From Mobilicoccus massiliensis (GTDB lineage: Bacteria; Actinomycetota; Actinomycetes; Actinomycetales; Dermatophilaceae), in NCBI RefSeq assembly GCF_000826525.2, contig NZ_LN651331.1, positions 555,808 to 619,807 of the forward strand: a DNA stretch of 64,000 nucleotides, in the 5' to 3' direction. The translations under genes were made by a program, and so were the position numbers. Below the pieces are notes generated by a model. The model did no database searches, was not told the DNA's origin, and saw nothing but the letters and a program-made list of their open reading frames with translations. Below are positions 1 through 11,782 of the stretch, piece after piece. Position 1 is the stretch's first letter. Every line of letters begins with the position of its first letter.

Positions 1-861
1 CCAGAGCGTGCCCTCCGTGGTGTGCGCCGAACAGATCCTCATCAGCGCCGAGGCCAGCCGCGTCGCGGCGGCGATCGCCTCGGCCTCGGAGACCGCCTGC
101 TCGTCGGCCTCCCCGTTCGTCCCGTGGGCGCCGCCCGGGGTGCCCGGCGGCTCGGCCACGAAGATCACGTCGACGTCGGAGACGTAGTTGAGTTCGCGCC
201 CGCCGGTCTTGCCCATGCCGATGACCGCGAGACGGCACCGGGTGGCGTCCTCGGGGTGCTCCTCGCGGGCCAGGTCGAGGGCGGCTTCGAGGGCCGCCGC
301 GGCGAGGTCGGCCAGCGCCTCGGCGGTCGGTTCGAGCGTCGAGATCGGGTCGGGGGACGCGAGGTCGGCGGCCGCGATGCCGAGGAGTTGACGGCGGTAG
401 GCGACGCGCAGCGCGTCCGGCCCCGACACGTCGCCACGGGCCCCCGGCGAGACCCGCCGGCACAGATCCGTGGCCCGGCCCACCGCGTCGAGGGGCTCGG
501 GACGGGCGGCGTCGATCCACTGATCGGGATGACGCACGAGGTGGTCGCCGAGCGCGCTGGAGGCACCGAGCACCGCGAGCAACCGGTCCCGATCCTCGCC
601 GTGCCGGGACAGCGTCTCGCGCAGCTCCCCGGCCCGGGCGTCCGCCTGCCCATCGGCCGCCTCGAGGAGCCGGACCAGCGCGAGCAACGCGAGGTCGGGG
701 TCCGCGGTCCACGCGACGGCGCGCAACAGGCCGGTCGAGTCGTTCTCGAGGTCGACGAGGCCGTCGAGCACCGCAGATGCGGCGAGCGACAGCGCCCGGC
801 GCGTGTCGTCGAACCCCAGCCGGGCGACGTAGCCCGTGGTGCTCTGCGCGCGGGCGGCCAT
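1..861 (-). CDS. glnE: Glutamine synthetase adenylyltransferase, N-terminal part (runs off the window)
   Basis: Only the first 287 codons lie in the window; the gene continues past the left edge. GlnE is the bifunctional enzyme that adenylylates and de-adenylylates type I glutamine synthetase according to nitrogen state. Residues 215-234 read GMGKTGGRELNYVSDVDVIF, the nucleotidyltransferase motif of the N-terminal domain, with the paired Asp residues of the DVDV core that bind metal. The ATG at 861 overlaps the stop of glnA2 (TGATG), so translation is probably coupled and the two genes share a transcript. The reading frame is open throughout the visible part. The same glnA2-glnE order occurs in mycobacteria. 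The identity is secure; the C-terminal catalytic half cannot be judged. Confidence 0.93.
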   Translation of the reverse strand, partial: MAARAQSTTGYVARLGFDDTRRALSLAASAVLDGLVDLENDSTGLLRAVAWTADPDLALLALVRLLEAADGQADARAGELRETLSRHGEDRDRLLAVLGASSALGDHLVRHPDQWIDAARPEPLDAVGRATDLCRRVSPGARGDVSGPDALRVAYRRQLLGIAAADLASPDPISTLEPTAEALADLAAAALEAALDLAREEHPEDATRCRLAVIGMGKTGGRELNYVSDVDVIFVAEPPGTPGGAHGTNGEADEQAVSEAEAIAAATRLASALMRICSAHTTEGTLW

Positions 862-2198
862 CAGAGGAGCGGCAGCAGCCGCTCGAGCTCGAACGGCGTC
901 ACCTGGGCGCGGTAGTCGGCCCATTCGCGGCGCTTGTTGCGCAGGAACACGTCGAAGACGTGCTCGCCGAGAGCGCCGGCGACGAGGTCGGAGCGAGCCA
1001 TCGCCGACGTCGCCTCGTCGAGGGAGGAAGGCAGCGGCACGATGCCGAGGGCATGCCGTTCGCCGTCGGTGAGCTGCCACACGTCGTCCTCCGCCTCCTC
1101 CGGCAACTCGTACTCGTGCTCGATGCCGGCGAGCCCGGCGGTGAGGAGCACGGCGAAGGCCAGATAGGGGTTGCAGGCCGGATCGACCGTGCGCACCTCG
1201 ATGCGGCTGCTGTTCTCCTTGCCCGGCTTGTACAGGGGGACGCGCACCATCGCGCTGCTGTTGTTGTGCCCCCAGCAGATGTGCGCGGGCGCCTCTCCCC
1301 CACCCCACAGGCGCTTGTAGCTGTTGACCCATTGGTTGGTGACCGCGCTGATCTCGGGCCCGTGGTGGAGCAGGCCGGCGATGAACTGTCGTCCGATCCT
1401 GCTGAGCTGGTAGGGCGCTCCCGCTTCGTGGAACGCGTTGTGATCGCCCTCGAACAGCGACAGGTGGGTGTGCATGCCCGAGCCCGGAACGCCCGAGAGG
1501 GGCTTGGGCATGAACGAGGCGTAGCAGTTCTGTTGGGCCGCGACCTCCTTGATCACGGCGCGGAAAGTCATGATGTTGTCGGCGGTCGACAGTGCGTCGG
1601 CGTAACGCAGGTCGATCTCGTTCTGGCCCGGGCCGCCCTCGTGATGGCTGAACTCCACCGAGATGCCCATCGACTCGAGGATCGTCGTCGCCTCGCGGCG
1701 GAAGTCCTGCCCCAGGCCGTCGTGGACGTGGTCGAAGTAGCCCGCGTGGTCGATGGGGCGGGGGGCGACGCCCGGCACGATCGGGTTCTCGAAGAGGTAG
1801 AACTCGATCTCGGGGTGGGTGTAGAAGGTGAACCCGAGATCGGCCGCCTTGTCGAGGGCGCGGCGCAGGACCTGGCGCGGGTCTCCCGGGCTCGGGGAGC
1901 CGTCGGGGGTGTGGATGTCGGCAAACATGCGTGCCGTGAGCGGCGGCTCGTTCGGCCACGGCAGCACCTGGAACGTGGCGGGATCGGGTCGCACGAGCAT
2001 GTCGGACTCGGTGATGCGCGAGAACCCCTCGATCGCCGACCCGTCGAAGCCGAGCCCCTCCTCGAACGCGCTCTCGAGCTCGGCCGGGGCCACGGCCACG
2101 GACTTCAGCGTGCCGACGACGTCGGTGAACCACAGCCGGATGAACCGGATGTCGCGTTCCTCGATCGCCCTCAGCACGTATTCCTGTTGCCGATCCAT
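861..2198 (-). CDS. glnA2: Type I glutamine synthetase family protein, GlnA2 type
   Basis: 445 residues, the usual length for GSI. Family motifs include FDGSAIEGF near residue 50, EIEFYLFE in the metal site, the HTHLSLFEGD ATP/glutamate region and the NPYLAF segment. The N-terminus MDRQQEYVLRAIEERDIRF and the whole chain follow mycobacterial GlnA2 rather than GlnA1. The loop that carries the adenylylated tyrosine (NLYDLP) in regulated GSI here reads YELPEEAEDDVWQL, so adenylylation by the adjacent GlnE is unlikely. GlnA2/GlnA3-type enzymes in some actinomycetes act on polyamines, so the substrate may not be ammonia plus glutamate. The ATG at 2198 is preceded by a moderate purine-rich site. 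It lies upstream of and overlaps glnE. Confidence 0.93.
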   Translation of the reverse strand: MDRQQEYVLRAIEERDIRFIRLWFTDVVGTLKSVAVAPAELESAFEEGLGFDGSAIEGFSRITESDMLVRPDPATFQVLPWPNEPPLTARMFADIHTPDGSPSPGDPRQVLRRALDKAADLGFTFYTHPEIEFYLFENPIVPGVAPRPIDHAGYFDHVHDGLGQDFRREATTILESMGISVEFSHHEGGPGQNEIDLRYADALSTADNIMTFRAVIKEVAAQQNCYASFMPKPLSGVPGSGMHTHLSLFEGDHNAFHEAGAPYQLSRIGRQFIAGLLHHGPEISAVTNQWVNSYKRLWGGGEAPAHICWGHNNSSAMVRVPLYKPGKENSSRIEVRTVDPACNPYLAFAVLLTAGLAGIEHEYELPEEAEDDVWQLTDGERHALGIVPLPSSLDEATSAMARSDLVAGALGEHVFDVFLRNKRREWADYRAQVTPFELERLLPLL

Positions 2199-2212
2199 GC
2201 CTCAATCCTGCC

Positions 2213-2755
2213 TCATCGGCCGGCTCGTCGGCCCGTGCCGGGAAGCGGGCCGCAGCGCGGGTGTCGGCCTCGTGCCTGGTCGCGGCGGGTGCCGGACGAG
2301 GTGGGCGGGGTGCCGGTGTCGGCGGCGGACCCCGGCCCGACGAGCGCGGCGAGGGTGAAGACCCAGAACGGCAACCCGGTGAAGACGACGACCCCGACGA
2401 CGACGACCACGGCGACGTCGAGCACATGCCCCTTCTCGGCCGGCGGAGCGGTCGCGTCGAAGCCGACGGCCGTGAGGAGGGCGAGCAGCACGACCGCGAC
2501 GATCGCCGCCACCGTCGTCACCGCGGCGAACATCCAGCGGGCACGGTCGGAGGCCCACACCCGGCCCCGGCGGGTCCGGTGATGGACGAGGACGGTGAAC
2601 GCGGCCACGAGGATCGGGAACGCCACGAGCGGAACGAGATCGGTGACGGCGGCACCGGCCTCGGCGAGGTCGCCGAGGGTGAGCGCGCCGAACCCGATCG
2701 AGACGAGCAGCGCCACGACCGACACCGCACCCGAGCGCACCGCGATCTCTCGCAT
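2213..2755 (-). CDS. Small integral membrane protein, four helices
   Basis: 180 residues. Four hydrophobic stretches are visible: residues ~8-25, ~32-53, ~72-95 and ~110-135, the last rich in valine and glycine. No enzyme motif is seen and the family is not recognised. The start is set at the ATG at 2755, which has GGAG six bases upstream (GGAGACGGGAATG). An in-frame ATG at 2779 and others further up have no better site. It ends 14 bases before the glnA2 start codon on the same strand, so it may lead the glnA2-glnE operon. The tail after the last helix is basic and rich in Pro/Gly. Real gene likely; function unknown. Confidence 0.6.
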   Translation of the reverse strand: MREIAVRSGAVSVVALLVSIGFGALTLGDLAEAGAAVTDLVPLVAFPILVAAFTVLVHHRTRRGRVWASDRARWMFAAVTTVAAIVAVVLLALLTAVGFDATAPPAEKGHVLDVAVVVVVGVVVFTGLPFWVFTLAALVGPGSAADTGTPPTSSGTRRDQARGRHPRCGPLPGTGRRAGR

Positions 2756-2993
2756 TCCCGTCTCCGTCCCACGTTGCATCGCCCGAGAGCGCCGGCGTCG
2801 TCGTTCTCCGCCCCGGCCCCGCCCAGGATCGTACGGCCACGAGACGATCGCCGTTCGACGCCGCCGGCGGACGCGCGGTGTCGCGACGGGCTCGTCGTCT
2901 CGGCGCCCACCTGCCGAACGCGGACCAAAAAGAGGGCCCAAAGTCATGGACGCCGCGGGCCCTCAGGTGGTGTGGTGGTCAGACGAGTTCTCC

Positions 2994-3018
2994 CCCGCCG
3001 AGGGGCAGCCTCGGCGGG
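2994..3018 (+). promoter_or_regulatory. Perfect 10-bp hairpin in the leader of the SRPBCC gene
   Basis: CCCGCCGAGG (2994-3003), a five-base loop, and CCTCGGCGGG (3009-3018) form a perfect stem that ends about 12 bases before the AGGAGG ribosome binding site of the gene at 3038. It could be a terminator/attenuator or an mRNA-stabilising stem. There is no following U-run. Confidence 0.4.
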
Positions 3019-3037
3019 ATGTCAACGAGGAGGTCCC

Positions 3038-3448
3038 ATGTCTCTTCAGAACGACACCGAGGTGGCGAGCGCGCCCGACGGTGAAGATTCGATCGAGGTC
3101 GTCCAGCAAGTCTCTCGCCCTCTCGGCGAGATCTGGTCGCTGCTCACTCGCACGGAGGGCGTCGAGGCCCTGCTCGGCGAGGGCGCGACGCTGGGCGACA
3201 AGGGTGATCCGTGGCGCGCGGCCGACGGCACGTGCGGCGTGACCCGCAGTTACCACCCCGAGCAGCAGATCCGGGTCTCCTGGCACGCCGACCCCGACTC
3301 ACCTCCCACGCTGGTCGACCTCCAGATGGAGCCCGAAGGCGAGGGCACCCTCCTCGTCCTGCGCCACGAGCACCTCGACGCCTCCGCCGACCGCGAGGCC
3401 CTGCGGCGCCGCTGGGACGAAGCGCTGCACCGCCTGACCTCGATCTGA
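3038..3448 (+). CDS. SRPBCC-fold (AHSA1/START-like) protein
   Basis: 136 residues. After a 17-residue acidic lead the pattern IEVVQQVSRPLGEIWSLLTR (start of the helix-grip fold), a central Trp-rich strand RVSWHADPDS, and a C-terminal LRHEHLDA followed by a long helix with RRRWDEALHRL matches the SRPBCC/AHSA1 superfamily, whose members bind hydrophobic ligands or assist Hsp90-like partners. No specific ligand can be named. The ATG at 3038 follows AGGAGG at spacing 5, a strong site. It is a single-gene unit: hairpin in the leader, terminator at 3493-3532. The family assignment is by fold pattern and is moderately sure. Confidence 0.8.
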   Translation: MSLQNDTEVASAPDGEDSIEVVQQVSRPLGEIWSLLTRTEGVEALLGEGATLGDKGDPWRAADGTCGVTRSYHPEQQIRVSWHADPDSPPTLVDLQMEPEGEGTLLVLRHEHLDASADREALRRRWDEALHRLTSI

Positions 3449-3492
3449 CCCGGCGCTGCGACGCATCCACCCGCACCCATCCACCCGTACGC

Positions 3493-3532
3493 ACGAGGAG
3501 AGGCCCCGCGCGATCGCGGGGCCTCTCCTCGT
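3493..3532 (+). terminator. Strong hairpin terminator, 18-bp stem
   Basis: ACGAGGAGAGGCCCCGCG (3493-3510) pairs perfectly with 3515-3532 across a four-base CGAT loop. It sits between the convergent genes ending at 3448 and 3601, so it can serve both strands. Confidence 0.8.
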
Positions 3533-3600
3533 CGTGATCAATCGGCCGTCGCGGCGAATCGGCCGTCGTGGCGAATCGGCGGTGTCGGCGGGACCGGAGG

Positions 3601-3807
3601 TCACCACGCGTCGTCGTCGGGATCCTTGCCGTCCTCCTCCGCGCGGCGGCGGTCCTCCTCGTCCCAGGCCGCAGTGCGCTCGGCCGCGCTCTGCAGCGCG
3701 TTCTCCGCGGCCTCGCGAGTGGGGTACGGCCCCATGAGGTGGTCCTTGCTCGAGGTGGTCGCGTCTTCCTCGACCTGACGTGTGTCGAGGTTGTACCAGT
3801 ACGTCAT
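3601..3807 (-). CDS. Small SPOR-like protein next to map
   Basis: 68 residues beginning MTYWYNLDTRQVEED, with a central LMGPYPTREAAENAL segment and a very acidic tail (DGKDPDDDAW). Short proteins of this pattern are widespread in actinobacteria next to methionine aminopeptidase genes and are sometimes labelled SPOR-domain proteins because of the GPYxTREEA motif. The ATG at 3807 has AAGGA eight bases upstream; the open frame extends further up without a good site. It is divergent from map. The role is unknown. Confidence 0.75.
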   Translation of the reverse strand: MTYWYNLDTRQVEEDATTSSKDHLMGPYPTREAAENALQSAAERTAAWDEEDRRRAEEDGKDPDDDAW

Positions 3808-4038
3808 CGGCCGTCCTTCGTCTCGTCCGTCATCTCGTCCACCGTCCGAGGCGCCGTCACGACCGGGCGCACCTCGACCGGTGCGCTGGTCCTGCGCCTG
3901 AACTCGTCCCGCCACTGTAGTCGGCGAGGCCCGCCCGGGCGCCGTCACGCGAGCCGACACGGGTCCGTACGGATGTGCGCTCGCGGATGTGCACGCGGGC
4001 GCGTCGCGAGGCCGGCGAGGGGTGTCGGAGGCGCCACC

Positions 4039-4044
4039 TAGAGT
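4039..4044 (+). promoter_or_regulatory. Probable -10 box of leaderless map transcript (TAGAGT)
   Basis: TAGAGT is followed by exactly seven bases and then the ATG of map, which would place the transcription start on the A of the start codon. The same geometry recurs upstream of several other genes in this window. A GGGAG string between box and ATG could also act as a ribosome site. Confidence 0.45.
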
Positions 4045-4051
4045 GGGAGCC

Positions 4052-4915
4052 ATGCCCACCAGCTCTCCCGTCGTCGCCGGGCGCGTCGGCCCACGACGCC
4101 CCGTCCCGTCCACCATCGTCCGGCCCGCGTACGTCGACCGGGACGCCCCGGAGGCCTACGGCGGCAGCGATGTGCAGGACGCCGAGACGATCGAGCGCAT
4201 GCGGCACGCGGGCCGGGTCGCCGCGCGGGCTCTCGCCGCCGCCGGCGCCGCGGTGGCGCCCGGAGTCACCACCGACGAGCTCGACCGCATCGCCCACGAG
4301 TCGATGGTGGCGGCCGGGGCCTACCCCTCCACCCTCGGCTACCAGCGATTCCCCAAGTCGTGCTGCACGAGCGTCAACGAGGTCGTCTGCCACGGCATCC
4401 CCGACGATCGGCCGCTGGCCGAGGGCGACATCGTCAACATCGACGTCACCGCGTTCATCGACGGCGTGCACGGCGACACCAACGCGACGTTCCTCGTCGG
4501 CGACGTCGACGAGGAGTCACGGCTGCTCGTCGAGCGCACCGCCGAATCGCTGCGACGCGCGATCAAAGCCGTCGCGCCCGGCCGGCAGATCAACGTCATC
4601 GGCCGGGTCATCGAGAGCTACGCCAAGCGTTTCGGCTACGGCGTGGTGCGGGACTACACCGGCCACGGCATCAACACGGCGTTCCACAGCGGCCTCATCG
4701 TGCCCCACTACGACGCCGCGCCGGGGTACGACACCGTCATGGAGCCGGGGATGACGTTCACCATCGAGCCCATGCTCAGCCTCGGGACGTACGAATGCGA
4801 GGTCTGGGACGACGACTGGACGGTGGTCACCGCCGACGGCCGTCGAAGTGCCCAGTTCGAACACACGGTCCTCGTCACCGATCGCGGCGCGGAGGTGCTC
4901 ACCCTGCCGGAGTGA
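4052..4915 (+). CDS. map: Type I methionine aminopeptidase
   Basis: 287 residues, the length of the longer actinobacterial MapB form with an N-terminal extension of about 40 residues. It removes the initiator methionine from new proteins in the cytoplasm. The five metal ligands of the pita-bread fold are all present: Asp131 and Asp142 ([19 protein letters not shown]), His205 (GHGIN), Glu239 (TIEPM) and Glu270 (FEHTVLV); His114 in VCHGIP is the conserved active-site histidine. The start at 4052 fits the family N-terminus and the TAGAGT-N7-ATG arrangement. Upstream in-frame ATGs at 3989 and others lie in intergenic sequence. Confidence 0.95.
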   Translation: MPTSSPVVAGRVGPRRPVPSTIVRPAYVDRDAPEAYGGSDVQDAETIERMRHAGRVAARALAAAGAAVAPGVTTDELDRIAHESMVAAGAYPSTLGYQRFPKSCCTSVNEVVCHGIPDDRPLAEGDIVNIDVTAFIDGVHGDTNATFLVGDVDEESRLLVERTAESLRRAIKAVAPGRQINVIGRVIESYAKRFGYGVVRDYTGHGINTAFHSGLIVPHYDAAPGYDTVMEPGMTFTIEPMLSLGTYECEVWDDDWTVVTADGRRSAQFEHTVLVTDRGAEVLTLPE

Positions 4916-5025
4916 CGAGCGCGACACCGCCACGAACCACCTTGGCGGACACCGCGCTTCGACGGCCGACTCCACCGGTTCGGTGCGCCCGCGGCGGCGT
5001 GGTCGGCGAGTTCACCTCCTGGTCC

Positions 5026-5031
5026 TATCCT
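5026..5031 (+). promoter_or_regulatory. Possible -10 box of ppgK (TATCCT)
   Basis: TATCCT lies nine bases before the ATG at 5041. This would give a leaderless or nearly leaderless transcript. No clear -35 element was identified. Confidence 0.35.
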
Positions 5032-5040
5032 GTTCGCCTC

Positions 5041-5838
5041 ATGTCCACGACCGAGGAGTCCCGACCCATGACCGGCACCCACCTTCCGCTCGGCATCGAC
5101 ATCGGTGGCAGCGGCATCAAGGGCGCCCCGGTGGATCTCGAGGCGGGCGGCTTCGCCGCGGACCGCATCCGCATCGAGACCCCCGGAAGATCCACCCCCA
5201 AGGCCGTCGTCAAGATCGCCACCGAGATCGCCAACGAGTTCGCCGGCGTCACCGGCGACGGGCCCGTCGGCGTCACGGTGCCTGCCGTGACCTCCGGCGG
5301 CACCGTGCTGTCCGCGGCGAACATCGACAACGCCTGGATCGGGACCGACGCGGGCGCCATGCTCGCCGATGCGCTCGGTCGCCCCGTGACCCTGCTCAAC
5401 GACGCCGACGCCGCGGGCGTGGCCGAGGTGCGGTACGGCGCGGCCCGGGACACGGCCGGAACGGTGCTCGTCGCGACGCTGGGCACGGGCATCGGCTCGG
5501 CGTTGTTCGTCGACGGTCGCCTCGTGCCCAACACCGAGCTCGGCCACCTCGAGATCGACGGTCACGACGCCGAGAGGCGCGCCTCCAACGGCGCCCGCGA
5601 GGCCGACGACCTGTCGTGGGAGAAGTGGGCCAAGCGCCTGCAGCGTTACTTCCGGCACGTCGAGGATCTCCTGTGGCCCGACCTCATCGTCATCGGCGGC
5701 GGAGTGTCGAAGAAGGCCGACAAGTTCCTCCCCCTGCTCGATCTGCGGACCCCGATCGTCCCCGCGGCCCTGCGCAACGACGCCGGCATCATCGGCGCGG
5801 CCTGGACGGCGTCCCAGGCGGCCGGCGAGGCGGTCTGA
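5041..5838 (+). CDS. ppgK: Polyphosphate glucokinase (ROK family)
   Basis: 265 residues. It phosphorylates glucose with inorganic polyphosphate (and ATP) to give glucose 6-phosphate. The phosphate-1 loop LGIDIGGSGIKGA near residue 18, LLNDADAAG (catalytic Asp), the phosphate-2 loop LGTGIGSALF and the glucose-binding TELGHLE motif are all in place, followed by DLIVIGGGVSKKADK. The chain follows actinobacterial PpgK closely. The start is uncertain: ATG 5041 lies behind a TATCCT box with no ribosome site, while ATG 5068 has GAGGAG nine bases upstream and would give 256 residues. Either keeps the whole domain. Confidence 0.93.
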   Translation: MSTTEESRPMTGTHLPLGIDIGGSGIKGAPVDLEAGGFAADRIRIETPGRSTPKAVVKIATEIANEFAGVTGDGPVGVTVPAVTSGGTVLSAANIDNAWIGTDAGAMLADALGRPVTLLNDADAAGVAEVRYGAARDTAGTVLVATLGTGIGSALFVDGRLVPNTELGHLEIDGHDAERRASNGAREADDLSWEKWAKRLQRYFRHVEDLLWPDLIVIGGGVSKKADKFLPLLDLRTPIVPAALRNDAGIIGAAWTASQAAGEAV

Positions 5839-8257
<2,419 letters not shown>

Positions 8258-8310
8258 CGCGCAACCCCGAGCAACCGGAGCACCCCCGACTCCGCCCCTC
8301 CCCTCATGAA

Positions 8311-8372
8311 GGAAGACGGGATGGCAGCGATCGCGGGGTGATCACCCCCGTTCGGCTGCCATCCCATCTTCC
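8311..8372. repeat. Palindromic repeat element, copy 1 (also a bidirectional terminator)
   Basis: GGAAGACGGGATGGCAGC (8311-8328) and GCTGCCATCCCATCTTCC (8355-8372) pair with one mismatch, around an inner palindrome GGGGTGATCACCCC. It lies between two convergent genes. A closely related element is at 27935-28009, sharing GACGGGATGGC, a GGGG-TCATCACCCC-type centre and GCCATCCCAT. Confidence 0.7.
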
Positions 8373-8400
8373 ACGTCGGGTGGGCGGCGGGGGGCGTTGC

Positions 8401-9060
8401 TCAGCGCGGCGGCTCCAGCGCCGCGTCGAAGAACGCGAGCTCGCACGTCACCGCTCGCGCGAAGAGGTCCTCGACGAGCGCCTTCTCCTCGGGGTCGCGC
8501 GGTTCGTGGGCGTCGAGCTGTTCGCGCAGCCACCGCACCCACGCCTCGAACTCCGGGCCGCGGTGCAGGTCGACCCAGCCGACGTGCTCGGGACGCGTCG
8601 CCGCGAGGGGGTCGGCGGCCGGCCGGGTCGCCCAGTCGAGATAGAGCCACTCCGCGACGACGAGCACCGCGAGCACCCCGGCGTACGAGCGGGATGCGAC
8701 GGCGTCGCGCATGACCCGGTCGAAGTCGCGGGTCGCGTCGGTGAGCACCGGGTCGACGCGGTCGCGCTCGCTCACCCCCAGGGCGTCGAAGGAGTCGACG
8801 AAGTAGGTGTTCTCGTCGGCGGCGAAGAACCCGAGCTGGCGGGCGAACCGGAGGCGGGTCTCGAGATTCGGTGCCGAGGCGCACGCCTGACCGAGCATCG
8901 CGACGAACGCGTCGCAGAACCGGTAGTCCTGGACGAGGTAGTGCGCGAGCTTGGCGTCGTCGACCGTGCCCGCGAGCAGTTCGTCGACGAACCGGTGACA
9001 CACCGCCGCGTCCCATTCCGACGCGTTGGCGTCGCGGAGCCGGACGGAGAACCGTGTCAT
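8401..9060 (-). CDS. TenA-family protein (TenA_E-like)
   Basis: 219 residues, all-helical TenA/THI-4 family. Family hallmarks are the N-terminal FVDELLAGTVDDAKLAHYLV, YRFCDAFVAML, and ARQLGFFAADENTYF. TenA enzymes hydrolyse thiamine-derived pyrimidines for salvage. Where the classical enzyme has its catalytic cysteine (CYWLY) this one reads AEWLYLDWA, so it belongs to the cysteine-less TenA_E group, whose members use a glutamate. The ATG at 9060 overlaps the stop of the upstream small gene by four bases (ATGA), so expression is coupled to it and probably to fumC. No other thiamin genes are in the window. Confidence 0.85.
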   Translation of the reverse strand: MTRFSVRLRDANASEWDAAVCHRFVDELLAGTVDDAKLAHYLVQDYRFCDAFVAMLGQACASAPNLETRLRFARQLGFFAADENTYFVDSFDALGVSERDRVDPVLTDATRDFDRVMRDAVASRSYAGVLAVLVVAEWLYLDWATRPAADPLAATRPEHVGWVDLHRGPEFEAWVRWLREQLDAHEPRDPEEKALVEDLFARAVTCELAFFDAALEPPR

Positions 9061-9317
9061 CGTTTACCTTCCCGCAGCGCCTTGATGAGCTCGTCCTTGT
9101 TCATGCTCGAACGGCCCTCGACGTCGAGCTCCGCGGCGCGCTTGCGCAGTTCGTCGACCGTCCAGTCGTCGTACGAGCCGTGCTCGCCGCCCTTGCGTCC
9201 GACGGCCGAGCGCGAGGAGTTCGCCGCCGCGTTCGAGATCGCCGCGGCCTTGGACTTGCTGTTGCCCTCCTCACGCAGCTTCTCGTACATCTCCGGGTCC
9301 TTGATGGAATCGGCCAT
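9057..9317 (-). CDS. Small Rho-N/SAP-like domain protein (DUF7218 type)
   Basis: 86 residues, strongly charged. The N-terminal half, MADSIKDPEMYEKLREEGNS, with KSKAAAISNAAAN and GRKGGEHGSYDDW, is a pattern found in many actinobacteria. The C-terminal 36 residues, WTVDELRKRAAELDVEGRSS followed by NKDELIKALRE, match the Rho termination factor N-terminal (nucleic acid binding) fold. It starts four bases after the fumC stop codon and overlaps TenA by four bases, so the three genes form one unit. Function is not established; binding to RNA or DNA is inferred from the domain. Confidence 0.82.
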   Translation of the reverse strand: MADSIKDPEMYEKLREEGNSKSKAAAISNAAANSSRSAVGRKGGEHGSYDDWTVDELRKRAAELDVEGRSSMNKDELIKALREGKR

Positions 9318-9320
9318 CGG

Positions 9321-10745
<1,425 letters not shown>

Positions 10746-10913
10746 ACGGCCACCCTAGGAGCCGCGAGGGCGGCCTGCACGGCGGGCGAGCCTTACGCCA
10801 CGAGGACGCGCAGCCCCCAGAGCAGGGCGCCGACCAGCACCGACGCGATGACGAACCTCGGTGGAAGCGTCGAGGCGAGTGTCGCGCGATGAGCAGATCG
10901 GGCCGTCGACTGG

Positions 10914-11435
10914 TCATCGGCGAAAGTGCAGCTCGTACACGTCGTCGACGTGGCCGCCCCGCTCGCTGGGCACCCGGGCGACGCGACTGAAGCCGACTCG
11001 GGAGAGCACGCGCGCGCTGGTCGTGTTCTCGGTGTGAACCCGGGAGGAGACGGCCTTCGCCCTCAGCTCTCCGAAGGCCCAGTCGCACACGCGGCACAGC
11101 GCGGCCGTGGCGATTCCCCGGCGACGGAAGCGGGGGTGCACGAAGTAGGCGACGTTCCACCGGTCGTCGAGGCGGCTCAGGTCGATGCCGCCGGCGAAGC
11201 CGTCGGCGGTGCGGATCGCCCAGACGAACGAGCCGGGGAACTCACCCGCGACGACCCGCTCGAGGTAGCTCCGGCACCGCTTCACCCCCGGCGGCGCGGG
11301 CCAGCCGAACCAGCGCGCGCACTCCTCGTCCTGTGCCTGCGCCCAGTCCTCGGCGTCGGCCACCACGGCCTGGTTGAGAACGAGACCGTCGATCACCAGC
11401 TCGGGAGCCCGTGGCGGCGTGGACTCCGCTCCCAC
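10914..11435 (-). CDS. GNAT family N-acetyltransferase (RimJ/RimL-like)
   Basis: 173 residues. The acetyl-CoA loop HPRFRRRGIATAAL fits the R/Q-x-x-G-x-G/A motif of GNAT enzymes, and VHTENTTSARVLSRVGFSRV is the typical C-terminal strand-helix seen in RimJ/RimL relatives. The substrate cannot be deduced. The start is a GTG at 11435 with GAGG about nine bases upstream. It stands between fumC and a DUF2630 gene on the same strand without overlaps. Confidence 0.85.
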   Translation of the reverse strand: MGAESTPPRAPELVIDGLVLNQAVVADAEDWAQAQDEECARWFGWPAPPGVKRCRSYLERVVAGEFPGSFVWAIRTADGFAGGIDLSRLDDRWNVAYFVHPRFRRRGIATAALCRVCDWAFGELRAKAVSSRVHTENTTSARVLSRVGFSRVARVPSERGGHVDDVYELHFRR

Positions 11436-11489
11436 CTCTGTTCACCTCGCCCTCGTCGTGCCGGAGGTGTCGTGCCGGAAAGGCCCTCG

Positions 11490-11735
11490 TCAGTTGCGGT
11501 AGTTCTCCACGGTGCGTGCAGAACGTTCCTGCGCCTCGTCGGGGTCGCGACCGAACTCGCGCTGTGCGTCGCGCTGGCGCAGCAGGTCCCAGAGACGGTC
11601 GAGCTCGACCTCCGCGGCGCGCAGTTGCTCCCGCTTCTCGTCCCCGGCGACCGGGTCACTGCTCAACTCGTCGCGCAGTCGGCGCTCGGTGTCGACGAGT
11701 TCGGTGATACGGGCGTGGATGCTGTCGTCGGTCAT
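11490..11735 (-). CDS. DUF2630 family protein
   Basis: 81 residues, one long predicted coiled-coil: ITELVDTERRLRDEL and REQLRAAEVELDRLWDLLRQ, ending RDPDEAQERSARTVENY. This matches DUF2630, a small conserved actinobacterial family of unknown function. The ATG at 11735 lies six bases after CACGAT on the minus strand, close to the leaderless arrangement seen elsewhere, and it is divergent from the gene at 11783. Confidence 0.85.
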   Translation of the reverse strand: MTDDSIHARITELVDTERRLRDELSSDPVAGDEKREQLRAAEVELDRLWDLLRQRDAQREFGRDPDEAQERSARTVENYRN

Positions 11736-11769
11736 GGCCTCATCGTGGCATGGGCGCCGTCGTGCGGCA

Positions 11770-11775
11770 TACGGT
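11770..11775 (+). promoter_or_regulatory. Probable -10 box of leaderless transcript (TACGGT)
   Basis: TACGGT, seven bases, then the ATG at 11783. The intervening GAGGA is too close to the ATG for a good ribosome site, which favours leaderless initiation. Confidence 0.42.
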
Positions 11776-11782
11776 GAGGACC

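Noticed and set aside
10793..10890. Possible small one-helix membrane peptide (TLPPRFVIASVLVGALLWGL) between fumC and the GNAT gene
   Set aside because: The frame ends in a stop at 10793, but no ATG, GTG or TTG precedes the hydrophobic segment within a sensible distance; it may be the remnant of a small gene.
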